Shown: positions 24,612 to 34,171, numbered from the stretch's first letter. The stretch is DNA of 64,000 nt from an uncultured Bacteroidales bacterium (GCA_900317155.1 ONFO01000009.1:124001-188000), one strand, 5' to 3'. The notes: generated by a model not told the origin, from the letters alone. Program-made: numbers and translations.

Positions 24612-26045
24612 CTATTCATGTCTTTCCATCTTCTTTCTCACCCGCCCACGCATTTTATCCACCATATTCACGGTAGTTCCAAGATAATCCGCTTCCTCTT
24701 GCCGTGAGACCTTGAAATGCGATAGGATGAAGGATTTCTTCTCGTCCTCGTCCAAGTCGGGGTATTTTTGTCCGAGGGTCTCCCAAAGGCCAGGGTATTT
24801 CTCCTCCACCACAGCGAGCATGGCCTTCCAATGGTCTTTTTTGCCGAAAACGGAATGCTCCAAGTCATTGAGATGGTTGGCTTTCTTGCTGTTGTTCAAG
24901 TAGATGTCCAATAGCATCATTGTTTGTTGCTCCTTGTCCAAAGCCTCCGAAAGACGGTCGGCATAGTCCTGTTGGATTTGCTCATGCTCGGCATCCTTTT
25001 GCGCCAAGGCTTGGCTCTGTTGCTTGAAGTGGAACAGTTCGGCGTTGATTTCAGCTTCCCGTTTGCGGTTGCGCGCCAATCGGATTTGCGAGATTAAGAA
25101 GGCCAACAAAACCAAAGCTGCTATTCCACTAATGAAAATGATAACACGCTGTTTGTGAATGACCTTCTCGTTCAACTCGTTTTGCATCACCTCTGCATCA
25201 TATTTATGGCTGATGAGTGCGAGGTTGTTTTTCTGCTGTTCTATGTCGTAATGCGCATCGTGTTTTTCGTACCAATACATGTACTCGCAAGCCTTCTCAA
25301 AATCGCCGCGCATCTCGGCAAAATTAGCAAGTGCGCCATAATACCATGCACTTTCGTTTTGTGCTGAACAATCTGGTTCTGAACTGGTTAAAATTTCCTC
25401 CAAGCGACCGTAGTAATAAGTCGTCGAATCCATATTACCCATCTTAAAATAGACATTCCCCATATTGTGGTAATAATACATCAACACGCTATCGCTTGGA
25501 TCAGGAGGGTAGGTCTGAAAGTACTGCTGCAAGTAGTCGCCTGACTTTTTGTATTCCTTGGCATTGAAGCACTTCACATGAAAAGCAGACAAGGCACAGC
25601 GTTTCGCATCCACCGAACCACTTCTTTCCGCAAAGTCCATCGCCCGGTTCAAATAGACCTCCGCGCTGTCGAATTGCCTGTGGAATTGGTAATAATCGCC
25701 CCAAAAGGTCATCACCTTGGCGCGCTCGGTGTAATTGTCGCCAAAGCCCTCGTCGGCAGCTTTTAATAGCGAAAAGAGCTCCTCTTCATTGGCATACTCA
25801 CCCAAGCATCTCGCAATATTGAACCGCGCATAAGCCAAAGTCAGCGTGTCGTCTGCCAATAGACCGTAATGTTCAGCCTCCTTGAACAAACGCATGGCAT
25901 CCATTTTATTACCCGAATCCAACTGGATGCGGGCGTTTTCCAAGGCATCGCGGGCGACTTGCCGTGCATCGCGTGGTGTGGTGTGGCAACCGATGAAGAC
26001 AATGGCTATAAAAGCGAAAAGTATGGTTTTCAGGAGGTTTCGCAT
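24612..26045 (-). CDS. Transmembrane TPR-HTH lipoprotein regulator (paralog B)
   Basis: A 477-residue protein with lipobox VFIGC (Cys 20), TPR-like repeats (about residues 25-295), a TM helix (about 303-324, FISGIAALVLLAFLISQI), a coiled coil (about 325-400), and a C-terminal helical domain DLDEDEKKSFILSHFKVSRQ + EADYLGTTVNMVDKMRGRVR that looks like a LuxR/sigma4-like HTH. The frame extends 34 codons upstream into the next gene's end, but the lipobox and a TAATTTTGT box at 26092-26100 support this ATG. It lies 61 bp after paralog A. A periplasmic sensor wired through the membrane to a DNA-binding domain is inferred from the layout. Confidence 0.78.
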   Translation of the reverse strand: MRNLLKTILFAFIAIVFIGCHTTPRDARQVARDALENARIQLDSGNKMDAMRLFKEAEHYGLLADDTLTLAYARFNIARCLGEYANEEELFSLLKAADEGFGDNYTERAKVMTFWGDYYQFHRQFDSAEVYLNRAMDFAERSGSVDAKRCALSAFHVKCFNAKEYKKSGDYLQQYFQTYPPDPSDSVLMYYYHNMGNVYFKMGNMDSTTYYYGRLEEILTSSEPDCSAQNESAWYYGALANFAEMRGDFEKACEYMYWYEKHDAHYDIEQQKNNLALISHKYDAEVMQNELNEKVIHKQRVIIFISGIAALVLLAFLISQIRLARNRKREAEINAELFHFKQQSQALAQKDAEHEQIQQDYADRLSEALDKEQQTMMLLDIYLNNSKKANHLNDLEHSVFGKKDHWKAMLAVVEEKYPGLWETLGQKYPDLDEDEKKSFILSHFKVSRQEEADYLGTTVNMVDKMRGRVRKKMERHE

Positions 26046-26091
26046 AGTTTCAAGTAAGACATCCGAATAAGCAAGACATCGTTTTGCGCAG

Positions 26092-26100
26092 ACAAAATTA
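26092..26100 (-). promoter_or_regulatory. -7 box of TPR-HTH paralog B
   Basis: TAATTTTGT matches TAnnTTTGY; the leader would be about 42 nt. No clear -33 TTG. Confidence 0.5.
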
Positions 26101-26106
26101 CTAAAA

Positions 26107-27798
26107 CTATCCGATAAACGGCCTGATGATTTCAGCAAGGTCATCATTACCCGTTTTTTTCTTGATGGAGATGCGGGCTTTGCTTACCGTGTTTTCGCGC
26201 AGGTCGAGGATGTAGGCGATTTCCTTCACGCGGAATGAGAAAAATGACAGCAAACAGATGGCACGTTCAGTGTCAGTCAATTCGGCATGGTTGACTTCAA
26301 AGTGACTTAAAGCATTGGGATACACCGCATTGAACTCTGTAATGAGACGGTCATAGAGATTATCGTTGCGTTCTTTGTAAATCGTCTGCATACGTAGTCT
26401 CAGGGCCTCGATGGATAGACGTTCTTTGTCGTCGTAGTTCTTTTGTAATTGCTGTTTCTCCTGACTCAGTTGCAGGTTTTTCACTTCGTTTTCCTTTTGG
26501 TGGCGGTAGGCGAAGAATACCACGGCCATCAGCACAATCATCAAGGCGGCGATGAGTAGGTAGAGTCGCATTCGTTTTAGTTGTTGTTCGCTTTGAAGTT
26601 GTTGGATTTCAATTTGTTTTTGGTGCACATCGGTCGCTTCGGCCACGTCTTTCCCGATGAATTCAAATTCCCAAGTTTTGTCGAAATAGAGGTCTGCATA
26701 ACGTCGGGCGTTTTCGATGTCGGCCGTGGCCAAATAGGAAAGCAGCAGATATTTGTAGGTTTGTGCCGCCACCAAGTCATCCTCTTCCAACCCAATGGCT
26801 TGTTGGCCGAAATACAGCGCGGAGTCGTATTGTTGCAGTTCATAATAGCCATCGCAGAGGCTTTGGCTGAGTTGTGCCTTGAAACTGACCGCCATAGGTG
26901 CGTCAATGGAGTCACTGAGGACTTCCAATCCCTTACGACTAGTCGCTACCGCCTTGCGAAGCAGTTGTCGCCGCTCTTCTTCCGAATCATATTGCTCGTA
27001 ATCGATGAGGGTCATGTAGTAGAGGTTGGTGGCCACATAATAATAAGCACCTTCCACCACATCATTGACAGCCTCGGCAAAACACAACCCACGGTCGCAA
27101 TACATCAGGCAAGTGTCGTATTCACCAAGTTCCAAGTAATTGTTTCCCAACGAGAAAGAGGTTCTGATACGCTTGAGTTTCAGGTCGTGATTGGCGAAGA
27201 ATTGGTCGGCCAGTTTCGCGTAATGGATAGACTCTTCCACAAATCCTGTGCTGGCGTAAAGGCTACTTAGTCCCATTTGGATTTGGCTTCTCAGCGAACC
27301 GATTTTATACTGTTCGTCGGCCTCTTTTTCCGAGCATTGCAATAGGCGCGGGTCAAGGTGCTGGCAGTCTTCGATACATTGCAAGGCTTTGAGCATCAGT
27401 TCTGTACATTCCTTCTCGTTTTGGGTTTCCAATCCCATGGTAACGCCCATTCGCCTGCTTTGGTTGAAATACGTGAGGGCCTCGAAATATTCGTCATCAT
27501 GACGCGAGAAATAAGCCGCTGCAACATTTAGTAGTGAATCAGCTTCTGCGTTGCTGAAATCCATCTGAAGGATGGTTTGCGCCTTCAGCAGGCAGAAATG
27601 CGCCTTTTCTTTTTCTGACAATTTTTCAACAACCAAAGTGTCAAGGATTTGCATTGCGCTGTCAGGATGGTTGTAGTAAAAGCACTCAACTTGATAGAGC
27701 TGGTCTTCTTCGGGTGTTGGAATATGGTGCTGCTGGCAGGCGGAGAAACCCGATAGTAATGCAACAAGAATGCTTAATTTTTTGAAAATCCGTTTCAT
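26107..27798 (-). CDS. Transmembrane TPR-HTH lipoprotein regulator (paralog A)
   Basis: A 563-residue protein with lipobox FSAC (Cys 21), TPR-like helical repeats (about 30-400), a TM helix (about 411-433, LYLLIAALMIVLMAVVFF), a coiled coil (435-490) and a convincing C-terminal LuxR-type HTH: LTDTERAICLLSFFSFRVKE followed by IAYILDLRENTVSKARISIK. It is the clearest of the three paralogs for a DNA-binding end. The -7 box TATATTTGC ends 4 bp before the ATG, predicting a leaderless mRNA. It follows two paralogous T9SS cargo genes and may control one or more of these surface genes. Confidence 0.8.
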   Translation of the reverse strand: MKRIFKKLSILVALLSGFSACQQHHIPTPEEDQLYQVECFYYNHPDSAMQILDTLVVEKLSEKEKAHFCLLKAQTILQMDFSNAEADSLLNVAAAYFSRHDDEYFEALTYFNQSRRMGVTMGLETQNEKECTELMLKALQCIEDCQHLDPRLLQCSEKEADEQYKIGSLRSQIQMGLSSLYASTGFVEESIHYAKLADQFFANHDLKLKRIRTSFSLGNNYLELGEYDTCLMYCDRGLCFAEAVNDVVEGAYYYVATNLYYMTLIDYEQYDSEEERRQLLRKAVATSRKGLEVLSDSIDAPMAVSFKAQLSQSLCDGYYELQQYDSALYFGQQAIGLEEDDLVAAQTYKYLLLSYLATADIENARRYADLYFDKTWEFEFIGKDVAEATDVHQKQIEIQQLQSEQQLKRMRLYLLIAALMIVLMAVVFFAYRHQKENEVKNLQLSQEKQQLQKNYDDKERLSIEALRLRMQTIYKERNDNLYDRLITEFNAVYPNALSHFEVNHAELTDTERAICLLSFFSFRVKEIAYILDLRENTVSKARISIKKKTGNDDLAEIIRPFIG

Positions 27799-27801
27799 GG
27801 C

Positions 27802-27810
27802 GCAAATATA
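27802..27810 (-). promoter_or_regulatory. -7 box of TPR-HTH paralog A
   Basis: TATATTTGC matches the consensus; transcription would begin at or within a few bases of the ATG. No TTG at -33. Confidence 0.5.
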
Positions 27811-27822
27811 AGGAAATAATCC

Positions 27823-29475
27823 TTACTCCTTAATCCACTTCCCAGTCTCCACCACTTTCCTCTCTGTCATTATCTTCCAAACATAACCCCCTTCAGCCCA
27901 ATCCTTAGCATCAATTGCCGTCACGTTCTCCGTGAAGGCTTGGCTGCGGATGAGCTTCCCATTCGTATCATATACCTCCACTTGCGCATCCTGTAATCCC
28001 GTCCTGATGTTCAGCACATCCTTCCCTGGATTAGGATAGGCGATGGCCACCTTCAGCCCATTGTCATGCGCCTCGTCGATACCTACAAAGGTTTCGGCGG
28101 GGAATTTGGTTATCGTCGTCCAACGTTGGTTGGTATTGTCAAGGTTCTTGGATTGATACACAAGCAACAAACCACCGTCATTTGTTGCCAAAATGCTCGA
28201 GGCGGTACTATGGATGCGCTCCCCCTCATGGTCATAATACAACGTTGATATTGTGTCGAAACCGGGAGATAAATGCTCTATCATCATCCATGAATCGAGA
28301 TTGCTCCAAAAGCCAATGTTCAATGTGTAGGCAAAGCAAAGACTGTTGTCATCAAACAATTCGATGCCACTTGGCCAATCCAAATCATCGGAAGTGCGAG
28401 TAATGTATTGCAACGAAGGAATGTAGGGCTCCGTTCCGTCAATATCGTCGTCCAACTCGTAAAGCCTCACATCATAATCTGTGGCTTTCGCGGGGTTGTT
28501 TGACGCTAATTCAACGGCAAAATAAGATGTATTGTGCCGACTCCTTTTCACCTTGATTCCTTGCATCAGGTCATCAAATTGTGAAAGCGGATCGATTTTC
28601 TTGTAAGGCCTCACCTTTAGCAGATTGAGGTTATTGTCAAGATAAACAACATGGTAATAGTTTCCATCATCGACAAAACGGAACGGACAATACAACATAT
28701 AACCCGTTTCCGATTTGAACAGCAATTCCCTTCCCAAAAAATGAAGACAACTGCCACCGCTACCCATATAGGGAAGCTCAAATCCCTGTTGGCCAAGGAT
28801 ATTCCCTTCAAAATCCATACGAAATACGAACAAGGAATCGGGGCCATGCGGGTCGGTCGGATACCTGCTATATGTCTTCATATAGGCACCAACTATTATG
28901 TCATCATCAACGACAGGAGGAACCATCACCAATGCACCACATTGTTCGAGCGGAACGTCTTCCCATTGTTGGTCACGGTATTCCGAGGTGTCAATTTTGA
29001 TATGGTGTTCGTATGCCTCCACAATATTCAGTTGGTCGTCAAGTTTGTACAATCCGTAAATGCCTTCATCAGGCGGATTGTCATAGTTTAGAAAGTAATT
29101 GAACGAGGTGTAGTCGTGGTCAGGGGTGTAGGAGGCCATCATATACAGTTCCCCTTTTTTGTTTTCAATGATGTGCGGGTGTCCTCCATAGTAGGCAGGT
29201 TTGAAATAAAGGTTTTCCGCCAACTCCGTTCCGTCAGCCGCAAACATTTTCAAAGCGGGGTGTGGCGCATAAAAATCGCCCCAACCACACTTGTAATATT
29301 GATTTGTCGAAACAACGATGTTACCCGAGGAAGTTTCGTATGGTTTGACCAAATCAAATTCCTCGTCATCGGAAAAATGCCATTCGTAGGACTGCTCCCA
29401 TTCCTGCCCAAAGGCATTGCCCCAGAAAAGCAGCGCGAGGGTGAATGTAACTATAAATCTGTTTTTCATTTTCAT
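27823..29475 (-). CDS. T9SS-secreted protein of unknown function (paralog 2)
   Basis: A 550-residue protein with signal peptide (LLFWGNAFGQ). The body (about residues 25-450) is beta-rich with W/Y-rich strands resembling a propeller of self-reported value type, and no catalytic motif is recognised. The C-terminal about 80 residues are a T9SS sorting domain: VAIAYPNPGKDVLNIRTG, VEVYDTNGKLIRSQ, GGYVWKI, then GKWIKE. It is clearly paralogous to the next gene, sharing the sequence GIDEAHDNGLKVAIAYPNPG. It starts 21 bp after that gene's stop and is co-transcribed with it. Confidence 0.8.
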   Translation of the reverse strand: MKMKNRFIVTFTLALLFWGNAFGQEWEQSYEWHFSDDEEFDLVKPYETSSGNIVVSTNQYYKCGWGDFYAPHPALKMFAADGTELAENLYFKPAYYGGHPHIIENKKGELYMMASYTPDHDYTSFNYFLNYDNPPDEGIYGLYKLDDQLNIVEAYEHHIKIDTSEYRDQQWEDVPLEQCGALVMVPPVVDDDIIVGAYMKTYSRYPTDPHGPDSLFVFRMDFEGNILGQQGFELPYMGSGGSCLHFLGRELLFKSETGYMLYCPFRFVDDGNYYHVVYLDNNLNLLKVRPYKKIDPLSQFDDLMQGIKVKRSRHNTSYFAVELASNNPAKATDYDVRLYELDDDIDGTEPYIPSLQYITRTSDDLDWPSGIELFDDNSLCFAYTLNIGFWSNLDSWMMIEHLSPGFDTISTLYYDHEGERIHSTASSILATNDGGLLLVYQSKNLDNTNQRWTTITKFPAETFVGIDEAHDNGLKVAIAYPNPGKDVLNIRTGLQDAQVEVYDTNGKLIRSQAFTENVTAIDAKDWAEGGYVWKIMTERKVVETGKWIKE

Positions 29476-29496
29476 GTTTTATTGATTTAGAATTTG

Positions 29497-31164
29497 TTAT
29501 TCTTTCATCCATTTTCCAGTCTCCGCTTCTTTTCCATTTTCAACCACTTTCCAAAGATATGTTCCCGAAGGCCAACTTTCAGCGTTTATCGCGGTAATTT
29601 CGCCAGTAATCTCTTGCTTATAAATGAGTTTACCCGTCAAATCATAGATTTCAACATGGGCATCCTTCAACCCTGTGCGGATATTCAGCAGATCCTTCCC
29701 AGGATTAGGATAGGCGATGGCCACCTTCAGGCCGTTGTCGTGGGCTTCATCAATGCCCACAAAAGCCTCGGGAGGGAACTTGGTAACACAACTCCAGCGT
29801 TGGTTGGTTTGGTCGAGGTTCTTGGCTCCATAAACGATGATACAACCTCCGTCTCTCGTCGCTGTGATTGACGACATAAAACTGCGAACGCGCTCGCCCT
29901 CATGGTCATAATATAGCGTACGGATGGTGTCGAAGTGGGCATAAAGGTGCTCTATTATCATCCACGAATCGGTGGAATTGGTGACGGTGTTCAATGTGTA
30001 GCCATAATAGATTGTCCAGTCGATGGGACAAACATCGACACCCAAGGATGGCGTTCGATCCATGCGGTTGAATTGGTATCTCTGCAAATGATGCAACATG
30101 TTCAGGTAACCCGACTTGCTGTCTCTGCCATCGTCGTATTCATAGAGCGCGCAACTTGAGATGCCCGATGACGATTGGCTCGCATCATAGTATTCTGTTG
30201 AAACCAGATTGGTACCCCAGGGAGTCCGCACTACCGACATGTCATAAAAGCTGCTATGTGGCTGGTTATAGTGCCGAAAAGCCTTTACTTTGATGGGATT
30301 GAAGTTGTGGTCGAGATATAAGGCATAGCCTTCGCTTTCAAAATCTGTTTCTTCCTTGCCTGATAGGTATAAATTGTTTGACAAATCAAAAAAAATGAAA
30401 CCATTGCCATTTCTGACCATGTGATGGGTACGAAGGAACAATGTCCTTGACAAACTGCTGCTTGTGCTTTTCATACGATAACCCACCTTATCGAGGACTT
30501 GACCTTGATAATCCATACGGAAAAAAAACATGCTGTCGTTTGCATAGTGTCCCATGCTGTACCGTTTCACATATGCACCTACAATGGCGTTGTCATCCTG
30601 CAAGGCTGAGAACAGGAATAAGCTTCCGCTGTAATCGTTGGGCATGGCCTGCCAATCGTGGTTATCGCGCAACTCAAAGGTGTCGATGGGCATTCTGGTC
30701 TCAAAACTATTCGTAATGTCAAGATGATTGTCCAATTTGTATAGACCTAAAATGGCATAATCGTGTTGTTCTTCATAGTTTCTGTGGTAGTTGAAATAGG
30801 TGAAGTCATGGTCGGGCGTATATGTTGCTAGAAGAAAGAGGGTGTCGTTTTTCTCAAATACATAGGGAATGTTGCTGGTATAAAAACCTGGTTTGAAGTA
30901 AGATTGTTGTTCGCAATACGGGATTTGGGCGGGTTTGATGATAGCCACTCCTGGTTGCAAGGAATAGAAATCACCCACGCCACTCTTATAGGCCATGGTG
31001 GAAGCGACAGCGATGTTGCCATTGTTCATTTCGCTGGCTTCACTATAAGAGAAGACACAAGTGTCGGAATAGGCATATTCGTGAGAATGCTCCCACTCCT
31101 GTCCATAGGTTTTTGCCCCTAAAATCAAGGCTAACATCACTAAAATTTGGACTTTTGTATTCAT
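29497..31164 (-). CDS. T9SS-secreted protein of unknown function (paralog 1)
   Basis: A 555-residue protein starting MNTKVQILVMLALILGAKTY (signal peptide; the longer upstream frame has no similarity and overlaps the promoter). Like its neighbour it opens with QEWEHSHEYAYSD, contains repeated strand motifs such as TLYYDHEGERVRS, and ends in a T9SS sorting domain (YPNPGKDLLNIRTGLKDAHV, VEIYDLTGKLIY, KWMKE). It heads the two-gene cargo operon. A perfect palindrome built on AATCCATA lies upstream. Confidence 0.8.
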   Translation of the reverse strand: MNTKVQILVMLALILGAKTYGQEWEHSHEYAYSDTCVFSYSEASEMNNGNIAVASTMAYKSGVGDFYSLQPGVAIIKPAQIPYCEQQSYFKPGFYTSNIPYVFEKNDTLFLLATYTPDHDFTYFNYHRNYEEQHDYAILGLYKLDNHLDITNSFETRMPIDTFELRDNHDWQAMPNDYSGSLFLFSALQDDNAIVGAYVKRYSMGHYANDSMFFFRMDYQGQVLDKVGYRMKSTSSSLSRTLFLRTHHMVRNGNGFIFFDLSNNLYLSGKEETDFESEGYALYLDHNFNPIKVKAFRHYNQPHSSFYDMSVVRTPWGTNLVSTEYYDASQSSSGISSCALYEYDDGRDSKSGYLNMLHHLQRYQFNRMDRTPSLGVDVCPIDWTIYYGYTLNTVTNSTDSWMIIEHLYAHFDTIRTLYYDHEGERVRSFMSSITATRDGGCIIVYGAKNLDQTNQRWSCVTKFPPEAFVGIDEAHDNGLKVAIAYPNPGKDLLNIRTGLKDAHVEIYDLTGKLIYKQEITGEITAINAESWPSGTYLWKVVENGKEAETGKWMKE

Positions 31165-31191
31165 GGTGTTGAAGTTTTTGTTTGACACCAA

Positions 31192-31224
31192 CAAAAGTAT
31201 ATAAAAAAACCGCCAAAAAACCAA
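31192..31224 (-). promoter_or_regulatory. Promoter of the T9SS cargo pair
   Basis: TACTTTTG (31192-31199) with TTG at 31222-31224 (22-bp spacer). Confidence 0.6.
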
Positions 31225-31236
31225 GATTTCAGCCAA

Positions 31237-31263
31237 ATCCATATTTTTGTCAAAAATATGGAT
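31237..31263. promoter_or_regulatory. Perfect palindrome upstream of T9SS cargo genes
   Basis: ATCCATATTTTTG and CAAAAATATGGAT are 13-bp perfect arms around one base; a half-copy lies at 31291-31303. The AATCCATA core also occurs twice upstream of the BspA-like gene. Candidate operator. Confidence 0.55.
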
Positions 31264-31308
31264 TGAAAATCAGATGATTACAAAATTGAAATCCATATTT
31301 TTGTAAGC

Positions 31309-32772
31309 TCAATTCCTCCAAAAACTTCGCGAAACCAGCATAATCAGCGAGAAGAGTTCAACCCTGCCGAGGAGCATGAAGAGCATGAGCAGCCATTTGG
31401 CGATTTGTGGGAAGAGGACATACGAGCCTCCTGGTCCCACCTGACCCAGACCCGTACCGACATTGCTCAGTGTAGCAACAGAAGCACCAAGTGCGGTCTC
31501 AATGTCGATGCCCAAGGCCAACAAAATGATGGCACCGATGAGGAAGACCAAGAAATAGACAAATATGAAAGTGATGTGCTTATAGACACCGCTGGTGGAG
31601 ATGGCTTTTCCGTTCACTTTCACGGGCAACACAGCATTGGGGTGGATGATGCGCTTTAGTTCGAGCACCGAGTTCTTGACGAAGATAAGGTGACGGAAAA
31701 TCTTGACACCACCCGAAGTAGAACCCGAACAAGCACCGATGAACATCAGCAGGAAGAGAATGACCCAAAGGAAGATAGGCCAAGTCATGTAGTCGCTGAC
31801 AAAGAAGCCGGTAGTGGTGAAGGCCGAGATGACGCTGAAGAACGACTCACGGAAAGAGGAGCCAAAGCTTTTATGGCAACCAAAGAACAGCACTAACCCA
31901 ATGGCTATGCCCAAAAACACGGTATAGAGCAAGAAAGTCCTAAACTCTTGGTTTTTCAGGATAGTGAACGAACGCCAACTCAAGGAGAGAAGCAACAGGG
32001 AGAAGTTGCAGCCCGACAATACCATAAAGACGGTAATCACGACCTGCGAATAGTTAGAGAACGCTCCGATGTTGGCCGTTCGGGTGGAGAAGCCGCCCGA
32101 ACTGATGGTGCTCAACGAGTGACAAAGGGCATCATAGAAGTCCATGTCGCCTCGATAGAGCAAAAGTGTTTCCAATAGCGTGAAAAACAGATAGATAAAC
32201 CAAATACGCCTAACGGTGTGCATGATGCGCGGGTGTAGTTTGTCGTAGGTGATGCCGTTGATTTCAGAGACGAAGAGTTGCATGCCGCTCATGCCGAGGT
32301 AGGGCAGGATGGCCAACGAAAAGACGATGATAGCCAGACCACCGATCCATTGCGTCATGCTGCGCCAAAGGAGGATGTCTTTTGGGATGGCCTCGATACG
32401 GGTGAAGATGGTGGCTCCAGTGGTCGTGAAACCCGACAAAGCCTCAAAAAAGCCGTCGGTGAAGTTGGGCACACTCTTGCTTAACAAGAAAGGCATGGCT
32501 CCGAATAAGGACAACACAAGCCATGAGATGCAAACGATGAACACACCGTCGCGCGAGGTGGTCTTGTCGTCTTTGTGGCTGCTGGTGGCGATAAGAAGGA
32601 TGAAACCAGTCAGCAAAGTGATAAGGGCCGAGAAAGGCATACTGAAGGCATAGAGCCCGTGGTGGAAATAGGTCACGGGGAGCACCGCCAGCATGAAGAG
32701 GCCTTCGATGAGCAGCAGTTGGCCTTCGATGCGGAGGACTAAAGGATGGTTTATTTTAGTTTTCCACTTCAT
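31309..32772 (-). CDS. trkH: Trk potassium uptake channel subunit TrkH
   Basis: An inner-membrane K+ channel-forming subunit of 487 residues, with about 8-10 TM segments and pore loops carrying the TrkH selectivity-type stretches (GFTTTGATIF, SAFTTTGFF, SNVGTGLGQVGP). The conserved segment WIGGLAIIVFSLAILPYLG is typical of TrkH/KtrB. It starts 3 bp after trkA, forming a compact trkA-trkH operon. Length fits E. coli TrkH (483). Confidence 0.95.
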   Translation of the reverse strand: MKWKTKINHPLVLRIEGQLLLIEGLFMLAVLPVTYFHHGLYAFSMPFSALITLLTGFILLIATSSHKDDKTTSRDGVFIVCISWLVLSLFGAMPFLLSKSVPNFTDGFFEALSGFTTTGATIFTRIEAIPKDILLWRSMTQWIGGLAIIVFSLAILPYLGMSGMQLFVSEINGITYDKLHPRIMHTVRRIWFIYLFFTLLETLLLYRGDMDFYDALCHSLSTISSGGFSTRTANIGAFSNYSQVVITVFMVLSGCNFSLLLLSLSWRSFTILKNQEFRTFLLYTVFLGIAIGLVLFFGCHKSFGSSFRESFFSVISAFTTTGFFVSDYMTWPIFLWVILFLLMFIGACSGSTSGGVKIFRHLIFVKNSVLELKRIIHPNAVLPVKVNGKAISTSGVYKHITFIFVYFLVFLIGAIILLALGIDIETALGASVATLSNVGTGLGQVGPGGSYVLFPQIAKWLLMLFMLLGRVELFSLIMLVSRSFWRN

Positions 32773-32775
32773 TGG

Positions 32776-34116
32776 TTAATGGAACAGTCGTTCAACAGCT
32801 GGGATACCGGCAGGCAAGGCCAGCACCACCACTTGGTCATCGGTTTCGATTTGGAAGTCATCGGTGGCGATGAAACTCTCGCCGTCGCGTGTGATACCGC
32901 ATATGATGGCGTCAGTGGGCATGGCCAGTTGTCCGATGGGCTTGCGTGTGACCGCCGATCCAGCCCTCACCTCGAACTCCACGATGTCGGCATCGATGCC
33001 GCTGAGGCTCTTCAGTGTGGAGACCTTGGCGCCGAGGGTGTATTTCACCATGTAGCTGGCCGCGATGAGTTTCTTGTTGATGATGGAGTCGATGCCGATG
33101 TTCTGCGAGATGTCGATATAGTCGATGTTCTCGACGAGGGCGATGGTCTTTTTCACGCCGAACGACTTGGCCTGGAGGCAGGTCAGTATGTTGGTCTCGG
33201 TGTTGTCGCTGACGGCGATGAAGGCATCCATATCCTTGATGCCTTCGTCCTCAAGTAAGTCGAGGTTGCGGGCGTCGGCATTGACGACCAAGGCCTCTGA
33301 GAGGTAATTGGTCAGGTCCATGCAACGCTCTTTGTTGATTTCCAAAATCTTGATGTTCAAGTCTTTCTCAAGACGTTTGGCAGTGATGCGTCCCACACGT
33401 CCGCCGCCCACAATCATCACATTGTGGACATTGATCTGTTTCTTGCCGCTCAGTTTGATGATGTCCTTGATGGCGTGAGGCTTGGTGACCACATATACCA
33501 TATCAGCTACTTGGAAGACCTCGTCGCCTTGCGGCACAAAAGTGTTTTGTCGGCGATGGATGGCAGCGATACGGAACTCAATATGCTCATATTGGTTGAT
33601 AACCTCATCGACAGTCTTGCCGAGGATTTCGGCCTCAGGTTCAAGCTTTACCATGAAGAGCTGCAAGTTGCCGCCTGCAAAATCATAAGTTTCTGATGAG
33701 GCATTCTTCTTCAGTAGGGAGATAATCTCTTGAGCAGCAATGTCTTCTGGTGAAAGCAGACCGTCGATGCCTAGGTCCTGGTACATGCGCCATACCTCGG
33801 GGCTGAGGTTCTCCATCGTGTTGACGCGCGCGATGACTTTTTTAGCTCCTAGTTTCTTGGCGATGATGCCTGTCAGCAGGTTAATGTGCTCGTCGTGGAG
33901 TACGGCAATCAAGAGGTCGGCCTTTTTTACGTTGGCGCGTTGCAAAACCGCAGTCGAAGTGGAGTCACCTGTGATGGTCATCAGGTCGCTGTGCGACTCC
34001 ATCATTTTCAGCAGTTCCTCGTGCGGATCCACGATGGTGATGTTATGGTTGCTGCGCACCAAGGCCTCAGCCAGGTGCATGCCTACTTCTCCGTCTCCAG
34101 CAATAACTATATTCAT
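32776..34116 (-). CDS. trkA: Trk potassium uptake regulator TrkA
   Basis: A cytoplasmic NAD-binding gating subunit for TrkH, 446 residues. Two RCK_N domains each carry a Rossmann dinucleotide motif: IAGDGEVGMHLAEAL (about residues 4-18) and IVGGGRVGRITAKRL (about 234-248). RCK_C domains follow each (AEILGKTVDEV; PIGQLAMPTDAII). The promoter is at 34138-34171; its -33 region lies in the last codons of the upstream barrel gene. Confidence 0.95.
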   Translation of the reverse strand: MNIVIAGDGEVGMHLAEALVRSNHNITIVDPHEELLKMMESHSDLMTITGDSTSTAVLQRANVKKADLLIAVLHDEHINLLTGIIAKKLGAKKVIARVNTMENLSPEVWRMYQDLGIDGLLSPEDIAAQEIISLLKKNASSETYDFAGGNLQLFMVKLEPEAEILGKTVDEVINQYEHIEFRIAAIHRRQNTFVPQGDEVFQVADMVYVVTKPHAIKDIIKLSGKKQINVHNVMIVGGGRVGRITAKRLEKDLNIKILEINKERCMDLTNYLSEALVVNADARNLDLLEDEGIKDMDAFIAVSDNTETNILTCLQAKSFGVKKTIALVENIDYIDISQNIGIDSIINKKLIAASYMVKYTLGAKVSTLKSLSGIDADIVEFEVRAGSAVTRKPIGQLAMPTDAIICGITRDGESFIATDDFQIETDDQVVVLALPAGIPAVERLFH

Positions 34117-34137
34117 GGTTTACAATATTTCAAAATT

Positions 34138-34171
34138 GCAAATGTATAGATTTTTTCGAAATCCCTACCAA
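34138..34171 (-). promoter_or_regulatory. Promoter of trkA-trkH
   Basis: TACATTTGC (34138-34146) and TTG at 34169-34171 with a 22-bp spacer, overlapping the 3' end of the upstream gene. Confidence 0.7.
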
